DNA of 64,000 bases from JAXGPL01 sp040766985 (GTDB lineage Bacteria > Bacillota > Sulfobacillia > JAUYEG01). The DNA is taken from contig JAXGPL010000003.1 in assembly GCA_040766985.1 (NCBI GenBank), positions 119,350 to 183,349 of the forward strand. Direction: 5' to 3'. Below are positions 41,957 to 50,208 of this stretch, piece by piece (within the stretch, counting starts at the first letter, position 1; every line of letters begins with the position of its first letter). The notes under the pieces were generated by a model. It was not told the origin of the DNA and did not search any database. It saw nothing but the letters and a program-made list of their open reading frames with translations. The position numbers were made by a program, and so were the translations under genes.

Positions 41957-42793
41957 CTAGCACGGCTGCGCCGGCCAAAATACCCCGGCGCTGTTGTTCC
42001 AAAGCGCCCGGTAGACCTCCTCCTCCGGCTCCCGCCTCGCCGCCGCCACGGTCTGCGCCGTGTAGGCCACGTAGGCAGGCTCATTGCGTTTGCCGCGGTG
42101 GGGAACCGGCGTCAGATACGGGCAATCGGTCTCCACGAGCAACCGCGCAAGGGGCAGGCGGGACGCCAGTTCCCTCAGGTTGCGAGCGCTCGGATAGGTG
42201 ATCGGTCCGGCAAAAGAGATGTGCATCCCGAGTTCTATACACGACTCCGCAAAATCGGTGTCACCGGAGAAGCAGTGCAGAACCCCACCCCGGGGCAGCG
42301 GGGCCGACCCGCGCAGCACAGCCAGTACGTCATCGTGTGCGTCCCGGTCGTGGACCACTACCGGTAGCTTGAGTTCGTGCGCCCATTCGATCTGCGCCCA
42401 GAAGGCGGCGCGCTGCTCCGCGCGCGGCGAGAGGTCGCGGTAGTAGTCGAGCCCGATTTCGCCGACTGCGGCGGGAATGCCGGCGGCCGTCGCAGCAACC
42501 AACACTTCGCGCAGCAGCGGCAACTCCCGAGCCGCGTGTCGTGCGTCGTGGGGATGCAGCCCGGCCGTCATAGCCAGGCCGGGCTGCGTCTCGCTGCCTT
42601 GGAACCCACAGCGCCTGGCAAGTGCTAACGCCAGATCTGCGCTCTCCGAGCCCGCTCCGACGGCCACGATCCGGTCCACGCCGGCCTGGCGGGCACGACA
42701 GAGCACACCGTCCAGATCCGGGCCGTACCCATCGAGATGGGCATGTGTATCAATGACCCTTGGCGGCTGCATCCTCGGCCCGGAGTTGCTCAC
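41957..42793 (-). CDS. tatD: TatD-family metal-dependent DNase
   Basis: 278 aa. VIDTHAHLDGYGPDLDGVLC (HxH), AVGEIGLDYYRDLSPRAEQR (Glu), VVHDRDAHDDV (His), VLHCFSGD, and LVETDCPYLTP (Asp) are the metal-binding motifs in order. TIM-barrel 3'-5' exonuclease or D-amino-acyl-tRNA-like hydrolase activity is known for the family. GTG at 42793 overlaps the metG stop. Between metG and yabE as in Bacillus yabD. Confidence 0.95.
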   Translation of the reverse strand: MSNSGPRMQPPRVIDTHAHLDGYGPDLDGVLCRARQAGVDRIVAVGAGSESADLALALARRCGFQGSETQPGLAMTAGLHPHDARHAARELPLLREVLVAATAAGIPAAVGEIGLDYYRDLSPRAEQRAAFWAQIEWAHELKLPVVVHDRDAHDDVLAVLRGSAPLPRGGVLHCFSGDTDFAESCIELGMHISFAGPITYPSARNLRELASRLPLARLLVETDCPYLTPVPHRGKRNEPAYVAYTAQTVAAARREPEEEVYRALWNNSAGVFWPAQPC

Positions 42794-44829
42794 TTGACCC
42801 TTGCTCCAGAGGGGATTGCGGCTTCCGGCACAACCAGGCAGAGCTTCCCTTCGGCGCTGGCCGCGAGAAGCATGCCGTTTGACTCCTCGCCCCGGATCTT
42901 CGCCGCCGCGAGGTTGGCTACGACAACGATGTGCCTGCCGGTCAACTCCTCAGGCCGGTAGTGCTGGGCGATACCGGCGACGATCTGCCGTTCGGAGCCG
43001 CCCACGCGGATCTGCAGCTTGAGCAGGCGATCCGCGCCTTTGACTGGCTCCGCCCTGAGGACCTCTGCGACCCTCAGGTCGATCCGGGCGAACTCGTCGT
43101 AGCTGATCACCCCCGGAGCCACCGCAGGCGTCTCTGACCCGGGGACGCCCTTCGTCCCGGCGGCTGCATTGGCGGCCTGGGGTATGCCTTCCGGCCCTTC
43201 CGGCGTGACTTCGATCCGCGGGAACAACGGCGCTCCGCGGCGCACCGCGATGCCCGCCGGAAGACCGCCCCAGCGTGCAGCCTGGGGAAGGCGGAAATCC
43301 AGGCCCGCGGGATCGAGCCCGAGTTGCCCGAGCAGCGCGTCGGGGGCCCGCCTCAGGGCCGGCTTCAGCAGGACTGCGGCGATCCTCAAGGTCTCAAGCA
43401 GGTCGTAGAGCACGGTCCGCAATTGCGGGTGCTTGGCTTCGTCCTTGGCCAGGTCCCAGGGCAACTGCTCCTCGATGTACTTGTTGGCTCGCCCGACCAG
43501 GTCCATCACCGCTCCCAGCGCGTTGGACAGGTCAAGGTGCTCAAGGCAGTCCGCATAGGCGCGCCAGGCCTTTTCCGCAGCGGCGATCAACGGCCGCTGG
43601 CTATCCTCCATGCGCGCGTCGGGTTGTGGCACCTTTCCGCCGGCAAATCGCCACACCATCGCCAGGGTCCGTTGAAGCAGGTTTCCAAGGTCGTTGGCCA
43701 GGTCGACGTTGGTCCTGCGGATCAGCCTCGCCTCGGTGTAGTTGCCGTCCGCCCCGAAGGGAAGCTCGCGCAGCAGGTAGTACCGGATCGGATCGAGGCC
43801 GTACTTGTCGACCAGGACCACGGGGTCGATCACGTTGCCCCGGGACTTGCCGATCTTCTCCCCGTCCGCCGTGAACCACCCATGGCCGAAGATCTGCTTC
43901 GGGAGCTCCACCCCCGCGGCCATCAGGATGATGGGCCAGATAATCGCGTGAAACCGGACGATTTCCTTGGCCATCAGATGGACGTCCGCCGGCCAGTACT
44001 TGTCAAACAGGCTTCCCGGCTGCCCGTAGCCCAGAGCGCTGATGTAGTTAGTCAGAGCGTCGAGCCAGACGTACACGACATGCTGCCGGTCGAAGGCGAC
44101 CGGAATGCCCCAGCTGAAGCTGGTTCGCGATACGCACAGGTCATCGAGGCCCTGTTTTACGAAGCTGATCATCTCGTTGCGGCGCGAGAGCGGCTGGATG
44201 AACTCCGGGTGGTGCTCGACGTATTCCAGCCACCGGTCCTGATACCGTGACAGCCGGAAGAAGTAGGCTTCCTCCTTGACCAGTTCGCACGACCGCCCGC
44301 AGTCGGGGCAGTTGCCGTCGACGAGCTGCCGCTCAAGCCAGAAACTCTCACACGGTGCGCAGTACCAGCCCTCGTAGGCGCCCTTGTAGATGTCGCCCTG
44401 CCGGTAAAGGCGCTCGAAAAGGGCTTGTACAACCTGCTTGTGACGCGGCTCCGTGGTCCGGATGAAGTCGTCGTGGCTGATCTCGAGGACCTTCCAAAGG
44501 CCCGAGATCTGCCTGAATGCCCGGTCCACGAAGGCCTTGGGGTCAAGCCCCTCCGCTTCCGCCGCCCTGGCGATCTTGAGCCCGTGTTCGTCCATCCCGG
44601 TCAGAAACCACGTGTCGATCCCGCACTGCCGTTTGTAGCGGGCGACGAAGTCCGCGGCAACGGTTGTGTAGGCATGACCGATGTGGAGCCGCCCACTTGG
44701 ATAGTAGATGGGCGTGGTGATGTAGAACGTTTCAGCCGGACCGGCCGCTCCACCGCCTGCAGTCGCTGTCCGCTGCTCCGTCCCCCGCGCCGCGCCGAAC
44801 GCGGCATTACGGCTCTGCTCAATGTTCAT
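42790..44829 (-). CDS. metG: Methionyl-tRNA synthetase (with C-terminal EMAP/Trbp111 domain)
   Basis: 679 aa. FYITTPIYYPSGRLHIGHAY (HIGH motif near residue 55), zinc knuckle CAPCESF...CPDCGR (about 160-178), KSRGNVID (KMSKS-like KIGKS, about 328), anticodon domain, and a C-terminal tRNA-binding domain (YDEFARIDLRVAEVLRAEPV, from about 575). A 60-residue Ala/Gly/Pro-rich linker precedes that domain. ATG at 44829 follows GGAGG. A T-box leader lies upstream, so expression rises when tRNA-Met is uncharged. Confidence 0.97.
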   Translation of the reverse strand: MNIEQSRNAAFGAARGTEQRTATAGGGAAGPAETFYITTPIYYPSGRLHIGHAYTTVAADFVARYKRQCGIDTWFLTGMDEHGLKIARAAEAEGLDPKAFVDRAFRQISGLWKVLEISHDDFIRTTEPRHKQVVQALFERLYRQGDIYKGAYEGWYCAPCESFWLERQLVDGNCPDCGRSCELVKEEAYFFRLSRYQDRWLEYVEHHPEFIQPLSRRNEMISFVKQGLDDLCVSRTSFSWGIPVAFDRQHVVYVWLDALTNYISALGYGQPGSLFDKYWPADVHLMAKEIVRFHAIIWPIILMAAGVELPKQIFGHGWFTADGEKIGKSRGNVIDPVVLVDKYGLDPIRYYLLRELPFGADGNYTEARLIRRTNVDLANDLGNLLQRTLAMVWRFAGGKVPQPDARMEDSQRPLIAAAEKAWRAYADCLEHLDLSNALGAVMDLVGRANKYIEEQLPWDLAKDEAKHPQLRTVLYDLLETLRIAAVLLKPALRRAPDALLGQLGLDPAGLDFRLPQAARWGGLPAGIAVRRGAPLFPRIEVTPEGPEGIPQAANAAAGTKGVPGSETPAVAPGVISYDEFARIDLRVAEVLRAEPVKGADRLLKLQIRVGGSERQIVAGIAQHYRPEELTGRHIVVVANLAAAKIRGEESNGMLLAASAEGKLCLVVPEAAIPSGARVK

Positions 44830-44925
44830 AGCTCGCATCTCCTCCAGATGATTGCCCCACGGAATCCGTCTCCGCCTCGGCGGCCGCCGTCGCCGCGTCA
44901 GTGGTATGAGGGTGCCCACTCCGAC

Positions 44926-45262
44926 ACAAAAACGCCCCCGGACTACGCCGGGGGCGTCGGTTGCGCGGTACCACCCCAGTCTGCCGGGCGTCTACCTGCC
45001 CGGCCTCTGCCGGATACGCTCCCGCCCCGGAAGGGGGCAGGGTCAATATCCTGGCCCGGTAACGCGGGCCTTGCGCCCTGCCCTACTTGCCCAATTGGTA
45101 CGAGCGGGCTTTGGGGTGGGGGCTCAGGGGCCATGTTGGGCGTTCGCGTCGAGCGCCGGCTCGCACCTTCCACCCGGCGCGTCTCGCCGCCGGGCCCGGC
45201 TCTCTTTTGGCTCGCACGGACGCTTACTCATCCCCGTCATCGCCGAGAGCTGTTCCGTTGTG
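44926..45262 (-). ncRNA. T-box leader (tRNA-Met-sensing riboswitch) of metG
   Basis: The T-box sequence TGGGGTGGTACCGCG lies at 44964-44978, followed by a GC-rich terminator (ACGCCCCCGG... CCGGGGGCGT, 44932-44957, then a T-run). Upstream is a long structured Stem I region with GATGAGTA near its start. An ATG in ACGCGAACGCCCAACATGGC (45132-45134) is a fitting Met specifier, though I could not fold the loop. Uncharged tRNA would pair with the T-box and prevent the terminator. Transcript start fits the promoter at 45268-45296. Confidence 0.93.
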
Positions 45263-45267
45263 GCTAA

Positions 45268-45296
45268 ATGATAGCCCGAGGCGGAGGCGGTGTCAA
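45268..45296 (-). promoter_or_regulatory. Promoter of the metG T-box transcript
   Basis: -35 TTGACA (45291-45296), 17-base spacer, -10 TATCAT (45268-45273), reading leftward. Near-consensus and at the right distance to start the T-box leader about seven bases downstream. Confidence 0.85.
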
Positions 45297-45473
45297 TCCG
45301 GCGGGAGTAGCGGGTGGGGAATGCGGCGGCAGCGGCGGCAGCGGCGACCGCGGCAGCAACGCGGCGGCGACAACACCGGTGGCGAAGCCTGGAGGTGGTT
45401 TGGCGTGCAAGCTCAACTTCATTTAACTTGTCTTCGTGCAGTTTAGCCTTTTGGGCTTTTGTACCAAGAGGGG
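45297..45473. other. Low-complexity region between metG and abrB promoters
   Basis: Divergent region. Bases 45320-45385 are a run of GCGGC/GGCAGC triplet repeats, then composition turns AT-rich toward the abrB promoter. No gene is supported. Confidence 0.5.
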
Positions 45474-45502
45474 TTGACTGATTCTTACATGGTTGGTATG
45501 GT
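45474..45502 (+). promoter_or_regulatory. Promoter of abrB
   Basis: -35 TTGACT (45474-45479), 17-base spacer, -10 TATGGT (45497-45502). The abrB ribosome site (GGGAGGGAGA) is 27 bases downstream. Confidence 0.75.
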
Positions 45503-45548
45503 TAGGTCCAGATAGTCACTAACTGTGAGGGAGGGAGATACAGCATTG

Positions 45549-45797
45549 ATGAAGTCCACGGGCATCGTCCGCAAAGTCGACGAATTGGGCAGAGTGGTCA
45601 TCCCGATTGAGCTTCGGCGCATGTTGGACATCGGGGAGAAGGACGGCCTCGAGATCTACGTCGACGGCGACAAGATCATCCTCCGCAAGTACGAGCCGGC
45701 TTGCGTTTTCTGTGGTAACGCATACAACGTCGAGAACTTCCGGGGCAAAAAGGTCTGCCGCAACTGCATTGAGGCTATGCAGTCCCGTACCTTCTAG
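45549..45797 (+). CDS. abrB: AbrB-family transition-state regulator with zinc ribbon
   Basis: 82 aa. Residues 1-48 are the AbrB swapped-hairpin DNA-binding domain (MKSTGIVRKVDELGRVVIPI, then LRRMLDIGEKDGLEIYV). The C-terminal 30 residues carry two Cys pairs (CVFCGN ... CRNC), a zinc-ribbon seen in Clostridia-type AbrB rather than the Bacillus C-terminus. It represses post-exponential genes and is a relative of SpoVT. Own promoter upstream and intrinsic terminator at 45831-45876. It sits between metG and rsmI as in Bacillus, but on the opposite strand. Confidence 0.95.
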   Translation: MKSTGIVRKVDELGRVVIPIELRRMLDIGEKDGLEIYVDGDKIILRKYEPACVFCGNAYNVENFRGKKVCRNCIEAMQSRTF

Positions 45798-45830
45798 ATT
45801 TTCGCCAAGGCACCTGACCAAGCACAACAC

Positions 45831-45876
45831 GAGCCACCCGGGCCGGAGCGAGTGATCCTTCCCGAGTGGCTTTCCC
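45831..45876 (+). terminator. Terminator after abrB
   Basis: Imperfect stem GAGCCACCCGGG / CCCGAGTGGCTTT closed by a loop of about 18 bases and followed by a short T/C tail. It ends abrB and, read the other way, could also end the AroM-side operon (AroM stop at 45894). Confidence 0.75.
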
Positions 45877-45893
45877 TTCGCTGAAGCCCCCAC

Positions 45894-46568
45894 TCAGCCT
45901 TCCAGCAGCTCGCCGAGCACCCGGGCAAGATACGTGTTGGCCATCATCACCGGGCACCCCGCCTCCCGCCGGACTACTTTGCGCATCGGCTCGGTGAAGC
46001 CAAAGCAGTCAAGAGCCACGACGGCCGCCCCGGCGGACCTGAGTTCGCGAGCGGCGGCAGCGATCCGCTCGACCGGTCCGTAGGGAGAAGCATGGCGTAC
46101 CACGGCGTCGACCCCGGCCTCTCGCCAGCGCCGCTCAGCCTGCGGAACCTGCTCCGGCAACGGGATCAGGGCTCCGAGCCGCAGCTTGGCCACAACTCCC
46201 GCACAGGCGGCGTGGAAGATGCGCTCGGGCTCGACGAGCAGTCCACGGGTCTGTAGGTCGGGAAAGGTCCCCGTGCACAGCACTGCGACGAGGTCGGCGC
46301 CTTGCTCCTGCAGGCGGGAGACGGCCCCCTCCAACAGCGGCAGCACATGCCGCCTGGCCATCACGGCCGACGAGCCGTCCGCAAGGCGGCTGATCAGGAC
46401 GTACTCCCCGGCCCCGGGAGCCATCTTGACGATCTCGTCTTTGTCGAGGCCATCCAGCCCACCGGCCTGCATCACCTTGGTGCCGGCGGGCAGGTACTCC
46501 AGCATGCCCGGCACGATGTCGTCGCGCGGCGCCTGTCCGATCGTGACCAGACCCAGCCGCCGGCTCAT
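45894..46568 (-). CDS. AroM-family protein
   Basis: 224 aa. MSRRLGLVTIGQAPRDDIVP is the AroM signature start; later VLCTGTFPDL, VVALDCFGFTEPMRKVVRRE and CPVMMANTYLARVLGELL. The fold is aspartate/glutamate racemase-like, with two Cys at the positions of racemase catalytic residues. AroM function is unknown. ATG overlaps the DUF1177 stop (ATGA). Last gene of the D-aminoacylase cassette; racemisation of a D-amino acid is a testable idea, not shown. Confidence 0.9.
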   Translation of the reverse strand: MSRRLGLVTIGQAPRDDIVPGMLEYLPAGTKVMQAGGLDGLDKDEIVKMAPGAGEYVLISRLADGSSAVMARRHVLPLLEGAVSRLQEQGADLVAVLCTGTFPDLQTRGLLVEPERIFHAACAGVVAKLRLGALIPLPEQVPQAERRWREAGVDAVVRHASPYGPVERIAAAARELRSAGAAVVALDCFGFTEPMRKVVRREAGCPVMMANTYLARVLGELLEG

Positions 46569-47509
46569 CCGGCCGCCCCCCGGAACCCCCCGGTCTGCAA
46601 CACCTCCAGGCTGCCGTAGGTCTTTTGGATCAACTCCCATTCGGCCGGGTCGTAGAACCGGCACGATCCCTTTCCGTAAGCCTTGGCCACTTCGACGCAG
46701 AAACGCGCCGCCATTTCCAGGTCAACGATATGGGAGGCGCCGGTGGCTGAGCCGGGCACTGCCACTTCCGAGGTGATCGCCACCCCGACGACAGGCGATG
46801 CGGTGGCGGTGGCCGGCTGCATGATACTGTTGATGTGGTAGAGGCCGTTGCCGTAGGGCGTGATGTCCTGCGTCGTGATCGGCAGCACAACCGGCATCCG
46901 GCCGGTCACGTTGCTCATTGCGCTAAGCAGGTCGTCGGCGATCCGAAGGATGTATCCCTCTTTGACCGGCGGCGAGATGGCGAATCCGCGGTGGTTGATC
47001 ACCCGGTTTCCGCGGGTCGTGTCCACCGACAGGACCGCCTCCATCTCCGGCAGCACGCTCTTTTCCATTGACAGGCCGATGCCGATCGGTGATCCCATGA
47101 ACGGCACCGGGTCATGCGGCTGCGTCGGAGCATTGGGGCAGATGTGGGTCACGACGGTCACGTCGCCGTCGAGGATGTCACCACGCTTCTGCATCTCCGT
47201 GAGTTTGAGGGCAGCAGTCAGTGCGCACACGGCTCCGTCCCCATCGGAAACCAGCCCCAACTGCGCCGGCCTCGCGCCAATCCCGCCAAGTTGGCCGATG
47301 ATGCCCAGGGTAGGCGCATCGCCGCCCTTGGTCCGTCCGCGGCTGCCGATGACCCTCAGCCGGACGAAGTCGGTGCTCCCTTTTTCGCCTTCGACGCGTT
47401 CGACCTCGACGTCCCGCAGGCCCAGGCCGAGGAACAGCGACGCGACGGCCTCGCCGTCGACCGCAGCCGAATCCAGCAGTTCGTAGATCTCAATTGCCTG
47501 CTTAAGCAC
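46565..47509 (-). CDS. DUF1177 protein
   Basis: 314 aa, soluble. MLKQAIEIYELLDSAAVDGE start, APTLGIIGQLGGIGARPAQL, VVTHICPNAPTQPHDPVPFM, LSVDTTRGNRVINHRGFAIS and LPITTQDITPYGNGLYHINS are strongly conserved-looking and fit DUF1177. Several His/Asp/Cys clusters (THICPN, HDPVPF) suggest a metal hydrolase. Found next to AroM in many genomes; function unknown. GTG at 47509. The preceding DUF917 gene ends 22 bases upstream. Confidence 0.88.
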   Translation of the reverse strand: MLKQAIEIYELLDSAAVDGEAVASLFLGLGLRDVEVERVEGEKGSTDFVRLRVIGSRGRTKGGDAPTLGIIGQLGGIGARPAQLGLVSDGDGAVCALTAALKLTEMQKRGDILDGDVTVVTHICPNAPTQPHDPVPFMGSPIGIGLSMEKSVLPEMEAVLSVDTTRGNRVINHRGFAISPPVKEGYILRIADDLLSAMSNVTGRMPVVLPITTQDITPYGNGLYHINSIMQPATATASPVVGVAITSEVAVPGSATGASHIVDLEMAARFCVEVAKAYGKGSCRFYDPAEWELIQKTYGSLEVLQTGGFRGAAG

Positions 47510-47531
47510 TCTCGCTCATCCCTTCGTTTGG

Positions 47532-48629
47532 TTAGCTCTCGCCACCGGCGCCGTCCGGATCCGGAAGCGCGCCACGCCCGATCGCCGCGGCCACGGTGGA
47601 CAGCAAATCGCCGCGCTGCATGGTCTTGCCTAACCGCAAAGCCGCCCTGTGCGCCAGGACCACACCGAGGTGATGGCCAGGCTGCAGGCCGGCGATTGCA
47701 GCCGTTGCCACGGGCAGTCCCGACTCAAGGTCGAGAGTTGCGATGAGGTCCGGAAATGCGGCGACCGGCCGACCGTCGACTTCGGCAAGGACGTATTCGT
47801 TCCAGAAAGATAGGCTCCACCTGCGCCCTGTCTCATCGTCCAGCAGCACCTCACCGGTGTCGAACCCTCCGTCGGTCGAGAGCCGCCTTCCGACAAGGAC
47901 ACCGGTGACCGCCGAAGCCCGTTCTCTTCCGAGGGCATCGACCACCTGCGCCATCCTGCTCAGGGGATCCCGCGCCCCCTGCATCGCCCGGCCGACTTCG
48001 ATGGCCTGGGTAATTGCCCCGCGAGCCCCGTTTGCGGCGACGTGCTCGACGGTCGCCGGATTCCGCGCAACGGCGACCAACCCGCCCGCCTCGATGGACG
48101 CCCCTCTGGTCAGCCTGGCGCATCCGGCGAGGTCGCCGGACACCAGCATCCTCAACCCCGGCACCCCGCCAGCGCAGGCCTGGATGGCCTGATAGCCCGG
48201 TACGAGGTCAAGGTTGAGTGAGCCCATGACACCTGTGGGATGCGCGCGGCCGTTCCCGGGGCAATCGAGGACCGGAATGCCCAGCGCCGACGCCTGGTAC
48301 CACCCATTGACCGTCGCCAGGCCGCCGTTCTCGTTGGTTATCAACGCAACAGCTCCGCCGCCGCAGGCATCGATGACCATCCGCAGGGCCGTCAGGTAAT
48401 CAGCCGGGTCGACCGTCGCGCCCGGTGCCGCCGGGGCTCCTACCAACGCCGCAGTGATGACAATGCCGTCGGCCGGAAGTTCCTCGGGTTGCGCGAGGTC
48501 CACGTGGCCGGCTTCGAACGCCATGCCAGCGAGCCGCCTGCCCCATTCCGGGTCTCCGCCGCCGCCACCACCGAGAAGAGAACCGCCGAGGACGGCGGCC
48601 TCCCCGTCGGCGGGGTCAAGTCTACGCAT
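47532..48629 (-). CDS. DUF917 (S-methyl-thiohydantoin desulfurase-like) protein
   Basis: 365 aa. MRRLDPADGEAAVLGGSLLG then GGGGDPEWG is the DUF917 start; VNENGG-like ITNENGGLATVNGWYQASAL, GRAHPTGVMGSL, then a C-terminal domain with SFWNEYVLAEVDGRPVAAFP. Its Pfam relatives act on hydantoin-like rings and occur with HyuA-type hydantoinases. ATG at 48629 lies eight bases inside the D-aminoacylase gene. In the cassette it would act on a cyclic or N-modified amino acid; this is inference. Confidence 0.85.
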   Translation of the reverse strand: MRRLDPADGEAAVLGGSLLGGGGGGDPEWGRRLAGMAFEAGHVDLAQPEELPADGIVITAALVGAPAAPGATVDPADYLTALRMVIDACGGGAVALITNENGGLATVNGWYQASALGIPVLDCPGNGRAHPTGVMGSLNLDLVPGYQAIQACAGGVPGLRMLVSGDLAGCARLTRGASIEAGGLVAVARNPATVEHVAANGARGAITQAIEVGRAMQGARDPLSRMAQVVDALGRERASAVTGVLVGRRLSTDGGFDTGEVLLDDETGRRWSLSFWNEYVLAEVDGRPVAAFPDLIATLDLESGLPVATAAIAGLQPGHHLGVVLAHRAALRLGKTMQRGDLLSTVAAAIGRGALPDPDGAGGES

Positions 48630-50208
48630 TGCCGCCTGCGAGCACCCGTCCGCCCATCGCGCCGGTGTGCTCACCCTGCCAGACGGTCGCCCTGCCATTG
48701 ACGATGACGTACTCGATACCCGACGCGTATTGGTGGGGATCGAGGAACGTCGCCCGCTCGCCGACGGTCTCGGCGTCAAAGACGGTGACGTCCGCAGCCA
48801 TACCGGGCCGCAGGAGGCCCCGGTCGAGGAGCCGCATCCGCGACGCCGGGAGAGACGTCATTTTGCGGATCGCCTCGGCCAGTCCGAGGTTCTTCTCCTC
48901 GCGGACGTATCTGCCGAGCACGCGCACGAAGGTCCCGTAGTTGCGCGGGTGGGGTTTGCCCCGGCCGAGAAGACCGTAGGGGGCGAGACAACTTCCGTCA
49001 GATCCCGTCATGACCAGGGGGTGCCGCATAATCGTCTTGACATCGTCCTCGCTCATGCCGAAGCGGATCTGACCGACGTACTGACCGCTCAAGAGCAGGT
49101 CAAATACGGCGGAGATGGGGTCCACTCCCCGCGCGTCGGCGATCTGCTGGATGTTCATGCCCTCCCACTGTTTGTCCGACTCCATGCTCACGCTGGCGAC
49201 GAACATGTCCTCCCACTTGCTTCCGATCTTCGCTTGGTGAGCCTCGATCTCCGCCCGCAGCCGCTTGGCCGTCTCAGGATCCCGAATGCGCTCCAGCATT
49301 GTGGCTGGCCCACCCTCGTGCGCCCAAGCGGGGATAACCGAAGAGAGGCCGGTGCTGGATGCGATGTACGGGTATTGGTCCGCGGCGACGTCGATACCTT
49401 CACGCCTGGCGGCCTCCAACATCGGCAGGGACTTGGCCGGCAGGCCCCAGTTGGGCCGGCCTACAGCCTTATGGTGAGATATCTGGACCCGGATCCCGGC
49501 CCTGCGGCCGACCTCGAGCGCTTCCTCGATCGACTCGAGCAGCCCCTCCGACTCGTTGCGCATGTGAGTCATGTATATCCCGCCGTACCTGGCGACCACG
49601 CCGGCCAACGCGGCGATTTCGTCCACATCAGCATAGCAACTGGGCGGATAAATGAGGCCGGTCGACATGCCCCGTGCACCGTCCTGCATCGCCTGCTCCA
49701 CCAGTCTCATCATCGCGCAAAGCTCCTCCGCAGTCGCCCCCCTGCGGTCAATCCCCATAGCGGCGGCTCTGATCGCGCCATGCCCGACCACGGGGACGAT
49801 ATTGACGCTTGCGCCCCGGTCCGAGACCGCCCGGATATACCCGGCCATATCGGACCAGGTGATCTCAAGACCGTACTCCTTGCCCAACTCGCCTTTGAGT
49901 TCCTCGCTGCGCCCGGACAGCGGAGCGGGCGAACTGCCGCACTGGCCGACGACCTCGGTTGTGACCCCCTGGCGAATCTTGCTCTCCGCCTTGGGGTTGA
50001 CCAGCACCGGGATGTCCGAATGCGAGTGGATATCAATGAAACCAGGACTCACACAAAGCCCCTCAGCATCGATGGCCTTGATCGCCCGCAGGCCCCTGAG
50101 GTCGCCGACCGCAGTGATCCGCTCGCCGGCGATTCCGACGTCCGCCTTGGTCCACGGCGCGCCCGTCCCGTCGAAGACCTTGCCGCCTCTGATCAGTAGG
50201 TCAAACAT
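48622..50208 (-). CDS. N-acyl-D-amino-acid deacylase (D-aminoacylase family amidohydrolase)
   Basis: 528 aa. MFDLLIRGGKVFDGTGAPWT, GLCVSPGFIDIHSHSDIPVL (HxH), VTTEVVGQCGSSPAP (metal Cys), RVQISHHKAVG, TGSDGSCLAPYG, and a C-terminal GERATFLDPHQYASGIEYVI are the hallmarks of the D-aminoacylase subgroup. It frees D-amino acids from N-acyl-D-amino acids, or hydrolyses related rings. ATG at 50208 lies inside the end of rsmI (8-base overlap), so it is coupled to a housekeeping gene. First gene of the inserted cassette. Confidence 0.94.
   Translation of the reverse strand: MFDLLIRGGKVFDGTGAPWTKADVGIAGERITAVGDLRGLRAIKAIDAEGLCVSPGFIDIHSHSDIPVLVNPKAESKIRQGVTTEVVGQCGSSPAPLSGRSEELKGELGKEYGLEITWSDMAGYIRAVSDRGASVNIVPVVGHGAIRAAAMGIDRRGATAEELCAMMRLVEQAMQDGARGMSTGLIYPPSCYADVDEIAALAGVVARYGGIYMTHMRNESEGLLESIEEALEVGRRAGIRVQISHHKAVGRPNWGLPAKSLPMLEAARREGIDVAADQYPYIASSTGLSSVIPAWAHEGGPATMLERIRDPETAKRLRAEIEAHQAKIGSKWEDMFVASVSMESDKQWEGMNIQQIADARGVDPISAVFDLLLSGQYVGQIRFGMSEDDVKTIMRHPLVMTGSDGSCLAPYGLLGRGKPHPRNYGTFVRVLGRYVREEKNLGLAEAIRKMTSLPASRMRLLDRGLLRPGMAADVTVFDAETVGERATFLDPHQYASGIEYVIVNGRATVWQGEHTGAMGGRVLAGGNA

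Noticed and set aside
45320..45385. GCGGC-rich stretch as a coding or regulatory repeat
   Set aside because: Irregular low-complexity triplets without an open frame or symmetric sites; treated as background.
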